Shown here: positions 1-10,829 of the stretch, piece after piece
How positions within the stretch are numbered: position 1 is the first letter of the stretch
Layout of the letters: each line of letters starts with the position of its first letter
Assembly (NCBI GenBank): GCA_025024175.1
Contig: QCXZ01000137.1
Coordinates: 63,390,911-63,454,910, forward strand
Origin: Rhyzopertha dominica
Lineage: Eukaryota; Arthropoda; Insecta; Coleoptera; Bostrichidae
Reading direction: 5' to 3'
DNA: 64,000 nucleotides
Notes under the pieces: generated by a model
What the model saw: the letters and a program-made list of their open reading frames with translations, nothing else
The model's database searches: none
Told to the model about the DNA's origin: nothing
Position numbers and translations under genes: made by a program

Positions 1-380
1 CTGTTTGCAAAGACGTCTCGTTTGACGGGAGTAGAGCGTGGTTTGATGGAGTCAACTCGCTGAAATACTTGTTTATGTATATTTTGCGGGAATGGGAAAT
101 TCGCCAGTTTTTACCAGGTAAACATGTTACGATTATGCGAAAATCTGAAGTACGAGAACGGAACGAATAAAAGATTCGAGTAATTAATAAAAACGTTGTA
201 AGAATTTTCCACGTGACGGGCATCTTACGCTGAAGTTTATTAATGATGTCGAATATTGTTATAGGTCTTGATTTTATTGGTATAGGTAGACACTCATTCC
301 TTTTTGCAGCGTCACATCTTCAGATACGAGGACTGCCGTTTAAGTTCGCGAAAAAAACGCAATTTACAATGAAAGATGAT
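1..380. other. Gene-free flank of the mariner relic
   Basis: This stretch lies beyond the 3' end of the transposase relic and may contain the remaining untranslated end and one terminal repeat of that element. I see no gene. The 76-codon open frame at 243-473 runs antisense to the transposase C-terminus and is a shadow. Confidence 0.4.
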
Positions 381-1232
381 TCATTGCTTTTCAAAACATT
401 CGGTTTTGGGATTTATAAACTTATGCATGAGCTCGAACTAATTGTCGAATCACTTTTGGCAGTGTTGAGATGATAGCTCTAAAATATTGTTTTTGAACGA
501 ATTAACCGCTTCTTCAGGTGATGAAAATCGTTGAACACGCACTTTAACTTCGATCCTTGGGAATAGAAAGAAGTCGTTGTGTAAAGTCGAGGCTGTAAGG
601 CGGATGACCCATCAATTCGATCGTTGCAGTGCTTCAATATTGCTTTATTTAAGCAAATGAATGAATTTCTGGTGCAAAATGATTAGTCTTTCTGAATTGC
701 TTTCTCTCAATTTACCGCAAACTTCTTGCAAACACGCTGAATTTATTGTATTTTTGACTTTCACAGTTGGCCGGTTTTTAGGAAGAAACACGCCACTTTG
801 CTTTGGCCTTTTCTTTCCGGATTGTAGGCGTGTTTCCATAATTGGTCACCCTACCACGATCGTGCAAACATTTTTGGAGGCGCCATCTTCGAATTTTTCA
901 AGAATCTGATGGCACCGATCGACATCAACTTTTTTTAGCGTTTGTCAACAAATGCGGAATCCAATGAGTATACAGCTTTCGCAACTTTCAATGTTCATGC
1001 AAGAGCGTATGTATTCTGATGTTACTAATGCCTAGGCATGCGTAGATTTTGCGATCTCCTACAATGAGTTCTCGCACAGCGTCGATGTTTTCTGCCACAA
1101 CGTCAGTCACGGAGATCGTCTTTAAGCGTGGGTGAATTATTATGAATTTGGTGTATCATTTGTTATGGATGGAGCTTTATCGCCAAAGCCCCTTTTTGAA
1201 TGACCGATGAAATCTTGTCGAGCTAATTCCAT
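381..1232 (-). pseudogene. Decayed mariner-like transposase
   Basis: Reading the minus strand across several frames gives a mariner-family transposase in order. An N-terminal start resembling MELARQDFIGH lies at 1232. It is followed by DAVRELIVGDRKIYA, the helix-turn-helix piece LGISNIRIHTLLHEH and then WIPHLLTNAKK near 950-1090. A central fragment ETRLQSGKKRPKQSGVF follows, then ELMGHPPYSLDF near 600 and a C-terminus RFSSPEEAVNSFKNNILEL ending FINPKTECFEKQ before a stop at 381-383. Intact proteins of this family are about 345 residues; this relic spans 852 bp with stops and frameshifts. The metal-binding aspartates cannot be followed in one frame, so it is not functional. No clean terminal repeats were found. 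The family assignment comes from remembered motifs and is strong; the subfamily is not determined. Confidence 0.88.
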
Positions 1233-1335
1233 TTTAATTTTTTTACCGAATTGATTTTTTCAAGTAAACAATCACAATGTTGCGTTGAGAATCGACAGAT
1301 CACTTCTGAAGAACATAACCTTGGAAACCAACCTC

Positions 1336-1449
1336 GGTGGTCCAGGGGGTAGCATACTTGTCTCTTAACCCCGAAGTTGCGGGTTCAAATCCCGCCAAAG
1401 ACATGTTTGTCTGTTTAAATACTTTAACAGGCTGGGCCAATAAAAAAAA
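1336..1449 (+). repeat. tRNA-headed SINE copy
   Basis: The head GGTGGTCCAGGGGGTAGC resembles a Pol III A box. About 45 bp downstream GGGTTCAAATCCC is a good B box (consensus GGTTCRANNCC). The tail is A-rich. A 7-bp direct repeat CAACCTC flanks it (1329-1335 and 1450-1456), consistent with target-primed insertion but short enough to be chance. It shares its head with the copy at 8342-8515, so it is a dispersed family and not a working tRNA gene. Confidence 0.72.
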
Positions 1450-1524
1450 CAACCTCATAAAATGTCAAACTTTTCGACTGACACATTGATTTGAAAACCG
1501 CAACCCTCGTATTTTAACTCAACG

Positions 1525-2890
1525 AATCATTTGATAGAAGTATAGATTGCAGCGTTTGAAAAAAATATAGTATTTACATTTTCAATTGTAGTAGGTACAG
1601 TTCATTTTTACATTTTGTAAGTTAGCTTAAAAGTCTTAAAGAATAAAGATATTTAAGGTAAAAAATTCACAAAATCAAGTTTTTTTAATCACTCTAAATG
1701 AAAAATTCTCTACAAATTAAGTCTTGGACAATATTTCATACGATTCACCGTTTTCCAGATAAAGCTCTAAGAGTAGGGGAAGCGCTGTGTCGTGGGTATA
1801 ATACTGAGTCATCTGTAGAATTCAGTATTTACATAGTACAATCTATAAAATTAATTATTTACCCAATATTATAAATATAACTATTTACTAATAAATAAAT
1901 GAAATTTAAAAATTTCAATCATAAATAAAGCATCCGTCAATTATATTTAGTTAATTCATATTAATCATGAGCTATTCAATTGAAAAAGTTTAAAAACATT
2001 TTAATAACAGCATACAATTTAATATTCCTCTTGTTCGTCATCGTCTTCTTCTGGTCGCTCAATTCGAATTTCCAATTCATTATTATCATCCTTGTTGTCG
2101 ATTTATTAATATCATGTGGATATGATGAAGCTTTAAGGCAATGCTTGTCCATTGTACTGACCACAAACTGAGGAGTATTGTAATCCTACCTTTCTACACC
2201 CACAACTAGAACCACTGGCCTTCTTGCGATTGCAAAATATAGTATGGAGCAGTTCTTCTGGTGTTGGCGGCAATCATGTTGTTGTCGTCGATGAGAGTTT
2301 AATTTTGCAATACCCATCCCCATTCATGGGGCTCTAAATCATTCACTAATAAAGTTAGGATCTGATATAAGACACGGGTCACATGCTGTCTATCTAATGC
2401 ACTTGCAGGTAAATGAAATGATTGCATCTGTTTGCTGATCTTGTCGATTTGATAAGTTGCGTATATCGAAAATTATAAATATTTATATAGGTGAATATAA
2501 AATTTGCACATTTAAAAGAAAATATAACCATATAAAGTGTACTATGTAGATACTTGATTCCACCATAGATGATCCTACAAATGACCTAGCGTTATCATAT
2601 ACCCATACGAGTAAGCGCTTCCCACTACTGGAGCTTTTTTCTCAAGAACGGTTGATTGTATAAAATATTACCCAATTTCAAATTTGTTAACAAAAATTTG
2701 TATTCTACAACCTTTCCAGGGAACAAGATAATTAAAAAAACACACACTTTATGACATTTGACTTTGAATATCTTCACTCGCGCACATGGGATTATATAAG
2801 ACTTATAAAATGCAAAAATAAAAAATTTATACTATTTTATAGGTTATTTTCTTTCATTCTGAGGATTATACTTTTTACATTATTTGATTG
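1525..2890. mobile_element. Fold-back element with long diverged inverted arms
   Basis: The segment of roughly 1525-1860 is matched, in reverse complement, by roughly 2510-2890. Clear landmarks pair across the centre: AAGTCTTA near 1630 with its complement near 2788, ACCGTT near 1748 with AACGGT near 2647, GGGGAAGCGCT near 1776 with AGCGCTTCCC near 2614, and TACATAGTAC near 1830 with GTACTATGTA near 2540. The arms are about 300 bp with many substitutions and small indels, so the element is old. The centre holds a decayed coding relic on the minus strand. Outer boundaries are approximate and no target duplication was resolved. Confidence 0.7.
2150..2412 (-). pseudogene. Relic of a Cys-rich protein of a multicopy insect family
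   Basis: On the minus strand a decayed reading contains LEPHEWGWVLQN (near 2305-2345). About 20 codons later it contains an IFCNRKK...SCGCRKVGLQ...VCGQYNGQA motif (near 2150-2260). The spacing of W-G-W followed by a C-x-C / CGCRK / CGQ-x-NGQ block recalls the C-terminal cysteine-rich tail of a repetitive 'uncharacterized' protein family I remember from insect genomes. Several expected cysteines are replaced (R, Y) and a stop interrupts the reading, so it is dead. It sits between the inverted arms of the fold-back element, which suggests the element carried it. The family's function is unknown to me. Confidence 0.5.
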
Positions 2891-3179
2891 AACCAGTAGT
2901 ACAAGCTGTTCACAAATTGTGTAAGGCTCTTGGGACTGAGCAATTTGCTGTGATTCTTTAGAACTTCCGAGATTTCTAAATGGAATATGGGTTCTTTTTT
3001 AGATTACATAACACGTTTGAAAAGAAGTTTCTAATGAAAATTTCCACATTTTGTGTCTCTCATTTGTTTGTATCAGAATGTCTTTGTTTGACGTTTCCAT
3101 TAATTCGTGATATATTAGCTTTCTTTAATCCTCCCAAGTATTTTTAGATCAACTTGCGTGGGTTGAAATTATACCGGTG

Positions 3180-3800
3180 CTTCCCACAGATTTCGCCAAA
3201 TCGCATCCCTAGGTGTAACCGAGTGACGGTTATTATCCTTCTTGATAGATAGTTTAATTAAAAAGTCGGAAGTAAAAGGTCTGTTTGGGCTCCCAAATTT
3301 TAAAATCCGAAAGAATGACAATTTAATTTCATCAAACCGAAGTCCGCGGCCACGCCGTTCGTTTTATATCCATCCCCCCGTTTACCCCTTGCCGTTTGCC
3401 GGCATCTCCCCCGTAATAAGATCATCATAGATCAGCCCCGCTCCTTAGCACGCCGTGTCGGACTTTGGTAACGTTAATTAAACTTAATTAAAAGAACTCG
3501 AACGCCGGAGCTCCAGAGGTGGCAGGATGCATGGCTAATCTTTGGACAAATTAATTGCCTTTAGCATAAGTAATGCAGTTCGAGGAGAGTTTCACCGCAG
3601 CCGACGCCGCTCCTTGGGGTTGGGGGGCGACTTAAATCTTCTCCTTTCCCCATTTTTATACACCGCGCTCCGTCCTCCCGCTAATTATTACAATTGCTCT
3701 TCCACTTTTGTTTGCTAATCGTATCATTCTTTAACCCTTCCAAATGAATTAGAATCTTTTTGTGGGCGCCGGCGGATTTATTCTGAAAATGGCGCTGAGT
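3180..3800. promoter_or_regulatory. GC-richer island, candidate conserved non-coding element
   Basis: A 0.6-kb block stands out from AT-rich flanks by balanced composition and a lack of homopolymer decay. It includes a tandem TTAATTAA-type pair near 3475-3493, further TAATTA cores near 3680 and 3800, and GC-rich stretches near 3340-3430 and 3600-3680. No open frame longer than about 60 codons looks real. Homeodomain-type core sites fit an enhancer, but this is inference without alignment. Confidence 0.4.
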
Positions 3801-4328
3801 AATTAGAGTCATATGCACAATATTTGATAAAATGATAAAGTTTTTGTAGTATTAAAACCACTGAATCGGTCATCGATCGCAAAGGTCACGAATGCACATT
3901 TATATTAACACAGATGACTATAAAATAGAATGGATAGGTAATAACGATGGGTGTTATTTATTTGTTGATATTATACACCAAACTTTAATTGCAATAATGC
4001 TGTAGAATAAAAGACTTACGCAGAAGCAATACATCATTTATTCAACGCCTTTATCTAATATTCGATTTCAAGTGGATTTTTGAAACATCTCAAAGAGGCG
4101 GTTCACTTTAAATAGGAAGAGATTTATTGAAAAAAATGTTATTATTTTAAATTGTATATCGTAGTGGTATGTTTATGTAATAATAATTAGCCTATGAAAA
4201 ATTTTCAGTAACTTTTAAAAATTCTTCACATCTTATTAAAAAAAATCTTGTCACCTGTCCAACAAATCGAACTGCTTTCATTACAGGCAGAACTACTTCC
4301 TCATGGTGTCGTCGCAGTTGCGGTCGTG

Positions 4329-4407
4329 GCATATGCGGTCAATAGTGTTATGGTTGCATTTGCGGTCGATTAAAAATTTTCTTGCAGGTAGCATTGCATA
4401 TGCGGTC
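4329..4407 (+). repeat. Three spaced copies of a GCATWTGCGGTC motif
   Basis: GCATATGCGGTC occurs at 4329-4340 and 4396-4407, and GCATTTGCGGTC at 4356-4367. A further GCGGTC lies just upstream of the first copy and GGCATATG near 4470. Spacing is irregular (27 and 40 bp). The motif contains an NdeI-type CATATG palindrome. It could be a clustered protein-binding site or a decayed minisatellite. Confidence 0.55.
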
Positions 4408-4479
4408 GAGTTCGGTGAAGGTGCTATAAATTACTTTTGGTTTATTGCATCTCTGTCCACCTTCCGCTGAGGCGGCATA

Positions 4480-6180
4480 TGTTATGTAGTTGCCCCGTTT
4501 TGTAACTGTATTTTTAAGGTAATCATAAGTAATATTTGTTAAATACGAATTATTTTCTTGGATACGTAATGGAGAAGTTGCACAATTTTCAGAAACATTC
4601 TAGCCCGAAAGAGATTGAAATTTGGGGATATATGTCGAAAGGAAAAATTAAATGACTCCTCAAGTAAGCTAAAAATATGAATTAGAAGTTTAAATTAAAG
4701 CCACGCCTCCAAAACGGACTCGACGTCTTATGCCAAACGGGTCAAAGCGCGGTGCGGATCTTAGAGGGGGTAATCCCGTTGCTAGACATGTCCATGTCAG
4801 TTACAGTTATTAACAAATGTCAGTAGTTGAATAATAAGCGTCGTTTTTGCGAGACATTGGCTTTAATTCATATTGTAAGCTTACCTGAGAACCGATTTAA
4901 TTTTGTCTTCCGACATTATATTTGATTCTCTTTCGGGCCAACAACTATTGGTCAGGATTTAAAATTCATGCAACTTTCCCATTTTGAATACCTAAATCTG
5001 ATTCAGTGACGCTATCTGTTGGAGATGAAAATGTGATATCAGTAATTTATGCTGCTGAAATCAGATATTTATGTGAGGGTGAGTGGTATTAAAGTTTTAT
5101 TAAAGTGCGAGTAAAAAGATTCAAAAGCGTCCATATTAATTCGATTTGGTACAGCTGTTGATGGTACCCATATTGTAGGGGTAGAGTATATGTCTACTAA
5201 TTAATCGACTATTTTGCTATAGCTTCACTGGTTGTATTTTACTTAAATTAAACGCAATACAACCTCCTTCTTCACTTGCTGATAGGTAGGTGTATTTTAA
5301 GAATTTCCCAATTTCTGTTTCGGTTTTATGTTTTACAGGCAATCTAATTTTTTTTTATCAATATTAACTTAAGTGAAGAATGCATTTAACTATATCGATT
5401 TGTGACTACACATTAAATATAACCAGATAAATGTATTTATCAAAGTCAATTACCATTTTAAAGCCTACATATCTACTCTCCTATTCACATTTCCCACTAC
5501 ACACTTCATTCACATTGTCTTCATTTTTACGAAGCAAAGAAAGGGTAATGTAATGCGAATTCTTGTAGCAATAAATTACAAATAATTAATTAAAAAGTTT
5601 TGTGCATTATGAAACTGATTTATGCACATAGCATATATACACCACTTCACAACAATACAAAAAACTAATTTTTTAACCCAACTGTTGATTAAAACAAGGT
5701 TTTCTTGCCTGTCTACAAATTAAATTTGCAATGTTTCGCACAAAGATTTCTTTGCTTTTGCACTTTTAATTTCATCTGACTATTACTGAAATCGTAATTT
5801 GCATTTTTTATTTATTTGTGTTTTTTACTTGCCAAGTACTGCATAATCGGTCATTGGTGCTTCTAATACAAAAATTTGTGAAATAAGCTTTCAAATCATG
5901 TATCATAAAATGAGTCGTTCCAGTAAAATTTTGTAAACGGGTGTCTACCACGCTAAGAGTGTAAGCTCTATCCATTAAAACTTATCTCAAAGGTTGTTCC
6001 CCTGCAAGCAAAGGTCATAAAGAATTTTTAATTTTTCCTTTAAAGTAACTGAAGGTGTGCTATTTTCAAAAAACAACCCGTATGTATGTACTTATGTATG
6101 AAAATCTTTTCAATAAATTTAAAGAAATCGATATACGTCTTTGAGCTTTGGTAAACTTTTCCATTTGCAATTCTCGTTAT
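4480..6180. other. AT-rich stretch without recognisable features
   Basis: I read both strands and found no gene, transposase motif or clear inverted repeat here. It is ordinary AT-rich intergenic or intronic DNA. Confidence 0.5.
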
Positions 6181-6835
6181 CGATGGAAAACCGCATACCC
6201 CATGGAACGCGCAGATGAAATTTAGTCAAAAACATAATGGAGGTAGACACATCCGGAAAACATGTTTGAACTGACGTTACTCACTGTTGACAGTGTTTCC
6301 CTTGATTAACCGCGAACAAATGGATCCGGCAAGGGGTTAATTCCACTTTCACTTAATTCCAGATGCGCTCCTGAATTTTAAACAATATCCAGGCGTCGTC
6401 AATATTTTGATACGTGAGCACATCGCCTCTTCAATTATGAATATATTACAGATCGGAGGCGGCGGTGTTCTTACGGATTGTTTACCCACGCACATCGAAA
6501 CGAAATTGAATCAGCCATACGCGCATCTAATTGTGGCGCTTTCAATTTCGACAAATGTTTATCTTTTACACTCGCGGCAAATGTATCATCCGGTGTGATT
6601 TCAGATTATTGTGGCGCTCTTATTTACTTTGCAACTCGCTAACCGTCGGGGGTGTCTGCGAGTCGCGTCAGCCCGATTGAAATCTAGGATCACCCCGGAG
6701 AACCGATGGATTTATGGAGTTCCTGCGTTCTTACTTATGCAATCGTTTAAGATCGCAGCGGAGTGCTCAATAACGGTGACCTTTTACGACGACTTTGCTG
6801 CAAATGCTCCTGCGATGTACAGAAAGGGATAAAGC
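6180..6835. promoter_or_regulatory. GC-richer island, candidate conserved non-coding element
   Basis: The composition rises sharply between AT-rich flanks. Two adjacent open frames (63 and 73 codons, 6407-6832, plus strand) occur here but show no recognisable domain, codon bias or splice logic, so I treat them as by-products of the lower stop frequency. Short motifs such as CTTGATTAACCGCG (near 6301) would suit a regulatory block. An unrecognised exon cannot be excluded. Confidence 0.35.
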
Positions 6836-7172
6836 TACATAAGTAGCCTTAAGAGATGGCTGCATTCTAATTTTTTTCAGTTTCTTATAATGTTTCGGTT
6901 GCTTTGCCTTAAATATCATCAATGCAGATTGTTATTTTAGATTTTACATTCGAGTTTCTTTGGTATCCAAAGAAAGCAAGAAATTATTAATGCAAGATCT
7001 GTAGATGTGGTGGACATAAGAAGCTATGACTCGAAGAAAGCACCCACTTTATGAAACCATTTAATGAACAAGAAAAAAGATATATATGTGTAAACTAATA
7101 TTAGCTGTCAGCATTGTTCTTCATCTACAGAAAGGCTTCTTACAATTGCATAGGAAATGTATAACGAGTCAC

Positions 7173-7927
7173 TAGGGAGTTTGCGAATACCGGTGTGGAG
7201 AATACCGTGAACGGTAACGTCACCTGGAGCAGCATAGCGCATGCGCAAAATTTTACCGTAATGTTTAGCCTTGCGGGAATACGCTATTTGGCGCGATATA
7301 CCGTATTACGATACCGGGTGGTGTTATACTGATGCATAGTGGTGTGTAATATGATGGCAAGAAAAGAACGGCTGCGGTTTGGAATACGGGTCGATTTAGA
7401 TCTTTTGCGTGAAGTGGTAGCACAAAATACTTTCGAAGATGCGAGTCGATGGGCGACGATCCACGCTAAGTGTGTTGAAGCAACAGGCAAAAAAATTACT
7501 TTGGGTGCTTTGAAAGATAATGTGGAACATCTCGATTTGTTTTTTTTTTTAGTTTTTGCGATGTAACTCTGTATATGATTCTGCAATACGTGACACTCTA
7601 CTACCATTTGATTTTGGATGTGTAGACATTCTTCTCTGTTTGATACATCAAAATTTAATCACCCTTATATTTCTTTTCTCAGTGTGTCTGCTTTTTTGCA
7701 AAAGCCCATGTGTGCAAGCATCTTCCACACCATTTTCATTGAATTCGCCAAATGCAACTGCATCAATAACTGCTTCCATATTATAGTTTATGTTGGTTGC
7801 GTTATACGTCAAGTGACGTTGTTCGCAAACTGTAAACTACCCATTCTGTCAGTTTGAAATACCGTATCTCAGTCGTGTGATTTTAGCGTTTACGGTATTA
7901 AAATCCCTGGTAACCGCAAACTCCCTA
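7173..7927. mobile_element. DNA transposon with about 51-bp terminal inverted repeats
   Basis: The left end TAGGGAGTTTGCG (7173-7185) is matched perfectly by the right end CGCAAACTCCCTA (7915-7927). The repeat continues inward for about 51 bp at roughly 70 percent match, including AATACCGT and TCAC blocks. TACCGT/ACGGTA hexamers recur in both subterminal regions (for example near 7205, 7254, 7300, 7860 and 7893), like transposase-binding repeats. No target duplication was convincing. TAGGG...CCCTA termini occur in hAT elements, but I cannot assign a superfamily. An internal Myb-like fragment is annotated separately. Confidence 0.82.
7339..7566 (+). pseudogene. Transposon-borne Myb/SANT-like DNA-binding fragment
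   Basis: This 75-codon open frame lies wholly inside the inverted-repeat element. After a basic start (ARKERLRFG) it reads DLDLLREVVAQNTFEDA, then RWATIHAKCVEATGKKITL and GALKDNVEHL. The LLREV..NPF...W..I pattern with a later R/K-rich helix resembles the SANT/Myb-like adaptor proteins of some eukaryotic DNA transposons, as I remember them. The usual continuation is missing: the frame runs into an oligo-T tract near 7540 and stops. I infer the remains of an accessory DNA-binding protein left when the element lost its transposase. The similarity is from memory and untested. Confidence 0.5.
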
Positions 7928-8341
7928 CTATATTAATAACGCAATAGATTCACAAATAATACTGAAGTAAAATCAATACCTAACTATTTAAGGTTTTTAA
8001 TAATCTATGCAAGTTATCTACTGCAATCGGTGTAACAGTTTTACGTTAACACCCTGCATCAGCATAACAGTGTTGGAACAAAACACACCATTAAGAGTGA
8101 GGTAACTGATTGCCAGAACACTCTGTGGACACATTCACTGTATCAAAACGTTACAAAATTATGAACTGAAATTAATTGATGACCGTCAGACCCCAAACTG
8201 GCAGTCCATAAACTCAGAAGCATATAAAAGGTATTTTAATTAACAGTTTTTAACAGCCTCCTTAATTTCCTTGTAAAAAAGTTCTTTTATATTTTGTATT
8301 AACTTTATCGTATAATTTTGGTCTTGTAAAACTTAACCCTC

Positions 8342-8515
8342 CATAACCAGCTTCGGTGGTCCAGTGGGTAGCTTACCTGCCTCTGAACCTCAAGCTTGCG
8401 GGTTGGAATCCGACCCAGGACATGGGTGTTTTGCGTACGTCCTTTTCATACATTAATATGCACAGTAAGGAGCCGCCTAATTGTCCTAAAATACACAGGA
8501 CCATTAACAAAAAAA
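8342..8515 (+). repeat. Full-length SINE with 9-bp target duplication
   Basis: The 174-bp insertion is bounded by a perfect 9-bp duplication TTAACCCTC (8333-8341 and 8516-8524). It begins CATAACCAGCTTCGGTGG, followed by an A-box-like GGTCCAGTGGGTAGC and the B-box region GGGTTGGAATCCG (near 8399), and ends in an A-rich tail. The head matches the copy at 1336-1449. tRNA-derived SINEs depend on a partner LINE for movement; the partner cannot be told from this window. The 83-codon open frame across it is not a gene. Confidence 0.85.
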
Positions 8516-9242
8516 TTAACCCTCTTAACACTTTTAACAATTCATTTCTTTTCCCAGTGCCGTGTTTGACATACATAATTGTGTGCATTTCGCTTCGTAT
8601 ACATTAGAACCACAAATATTTACTGAGACTGTACTGCTATAATTTTCAAACTTAAAACAAAACGCTTACCAAGTCAGGAAGTAATTGAATTAGCTTCAAT
8701 TGCAGGAAAAGAATTTATACCTATAGGTACGTATTTGAGCAGCTTGTCACCAGATAATAGTTATACAATATAACTACATCATCTATGGAAAAACCATTAC
8801 ACAAGCGTTATGCTACATAATCAATGTGACAGTCCCAAGCTAGTTTGGTATCAAAAATTACAAAAGAAGCATTACCATATCTGTATCGGTTCGGCTCAAT
8901 GTAAATATATTTTCAGGGGTTTTCACATTGTTGATGAATATATCATTTGATAAAAATCAGTTCATTGCATTAGATCAAGAAACAGAACCTGATGCTTCAA
9001 AACAGAATTGGACCTAGCATGGAGTTTTGTGGAAGGGTAAAAGAATGTCATGACACACACTCAAGTCTTACTCAAAACACAAAAAGTTTCCGACACTATC
9101 ATCAAGTATAATATTTACCATTGATCATGGTTAATGTAATACTAGTTATTTGTTTCAAAACTTTTAAGAACTTGTGCAATTAAAATCTCATAAAATAATT
9201 TTGAGAATCAAAGGTAATTATCGTTTGAACTTGAACTGGGAT

Positions 9243-9300
9243 AGCAGGCCAGTTTCGACCAGGAATCGAACCCGGCACCTTTTGATTGCCATTCAACTGT
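9243..9300 (-). repeat. SINE or tRNA-like head, minus strand
   Basis: On the minus strand GGGTTCGATTCCTGG (near 9260-9278) is a near-perfect Pol III B box preceded by AAGGTGCC. No cloverleaf could be folded confidently and the A box is weak, so I read it as a decayed tRNA-derived repeat rather than a tRNA gene. Confidence 0.45.
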
Positions 9301-9337
9301 GACGTCCTGTTCAGATTCGAGGTCAAAACTTTATTAC

Positions 9338-9545
9338 TACGCAACACTACTGGCGCTTTTGTAACTTAATCGCTCGATGCTCAGTATTTTCCTGATCCGG
9401 AGCGACTTCTGCCACGGTGGTTAGATTATTGCGACCAGAAGATAATTACAACCTAAATTATACGAGACCGAGGTGATAATTAAGCTCAAAAATACTGAGC
9501 GACGAGCGATCCAGTTAGAAAAGCGCCGGATGGCGTTACATAATT
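9338..9545. mobile_element. MITE with about 50-bp inverted repeats
   Basis: GGCGCTTTTGTAACT and ATCGCTCG, followed by GCTCAGTATTTT (about 9352-9394), are mirrored in reverse complement by AAATACTGAGC, CGAGCGAT and AGTTAGAAAAGCGCC (about 9488-9528). Outer arms CTACGCAAC / GGCGTTAC pair less well. The core is about 90 bp with no coding potential. The target duplication is unresolved. It lies between two tRNA-like repeats. Confidence 0.75.
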
Positions 9546-9570
9546 GTAAACCTTTGATGTATATATGCCG

Positions 9571-9660
9571 CTCTGGTGGTGTAGTTGGCATCTCATTTAA
9601 ACTGTAATAAAAAAATTTAAGGTTAGATTCTCTGTTTTAAGCTAGCAATATCTTTGCAGA
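9571..9660 (+). repeat. Weak tRNA-like/SINE head
   Basis: CTCTGGTGGTGTAGTTGGCA fits the A-box consensus TRGYNNANNNG. About 45 bp downstream GGTTAGATTCT is a mutated B box. The anticodon arm cannot be folded because of an A run, so this is a decayed repeat and not a tRNA gene. Confidence 0.35.
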
Positions 9661-10262
9661 CATTATATTGGCCTTATTTAACTAAATGCCTCTTTTTTGA
9701 GAATATGGGTATCGCAGTGATTCTGGGCGTAGTCTGTCAGATTCTGTTTGTCACCTTTTTAAATATATATACTATCCTTTAAACACAAATTTATTACTTT
9801 GTCCATTTGATTTATTATGTTTTTTATAATTATAACTGCGTTTAGAGGCACGTAGGAATCACATTTGTCAGAGTACCTACTATAATTAACAAATCAAATG
9901 TAGTTAAGTTCTTACTCGCCAAATGTGTCAATAATTGCAATCCCTTTGACTTGTGTATTTTTTACCGATAGACGATCGGAAACTAAAGTATATACAAGTA
10001 CCCGCAAGTGAGTCGTCGTCTGAGTCCGTCTTTACTGAAACTTGTTATTCCANGTTATAAAATAGTGGATTAAAATAATAATAAAATAAATAAAAGATCC
10101 GTGAAACTATAATAAAAATTTCAAAGTTGCGTTCGTAACTATTCTTCTAAAAATTACCTTACCCTAAACCTAAAGACATACTGTATTTAGTTATTGCTCA
10201 AAGATTATTTATTTTAAAAAATTTATTTCTTTCTGCAACTTTATATACGTATGATACTCTTG

Positions 10263-10265
<3 letters not shown>

Positions 10266-10308
<43 letters not shown>
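10266..10308. repeat. (TA)n microsatellite
   Basis: About 21 uninterrupted TA units. Confidence 0.97.
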
Positions 10309-10309
<1 letters not shown>

Positions 10310-10829
10310 TTCCTAACTCACAGAATACCTTCAATTGCTGCTAAAACCTGAACTTCTCTCCATATAGAAAATAGCTGCGCGACACTCCTTTTAAAGAGAT
10401 GTCATAGTCACTTTTAAACTAACTTTAAAGCTTTCTATTTCAAGCTTATTGAGATATTTAAATATTTTAGCTTTTAGTCCTATGTCTAGTAAACTGACAA
10501 AACAAAATAATACATAACAAGATGTTTGGATAAGAACACCCACAAGAAATGTAAAACAACTGATTAACTTTACAACTTTCCTGTTATACGGCAATAAAAA
10601 CAAATGAATCAACAAAATATATAAATGCACAAGAAGTATCAGGACAATGTAATTATGATAACTCTAAAGGTTAAAACGGATGGAATCTAAAAAGAAGCAT
10701 CTAAACTGTTTGTTCTATGACTACTGCAGCTAAGGAAAGCCCAAACGACAAACAGCAAAGGCAGTTAACACAATTGTCTTCCACTTGCAATGGTGAGTTC
10801 AGATGGGATAAAGGGCTGAAGTAGCACTA

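Noticed and set aside
1336..1400. Possible functional tRNA gene
   Set aside because: Only A and B boxes are present; no cloverleaf can be formed, and it has a SINE tail and a second copy.
1980..2171. 63-codon plus-strand frame with a hydrophobic start, resembling a small membrane protein
   Set aside because: It lies inside the fold-back element, antisense to the Cys-rich relic region, and its AT-rich codons explain the hydrophobicity.
6407..6832. Two consecutive plus-strand frames that could be one split exon
   Set aside because: Neither has a recognisable motif and no splice sites joining them looked convincing.
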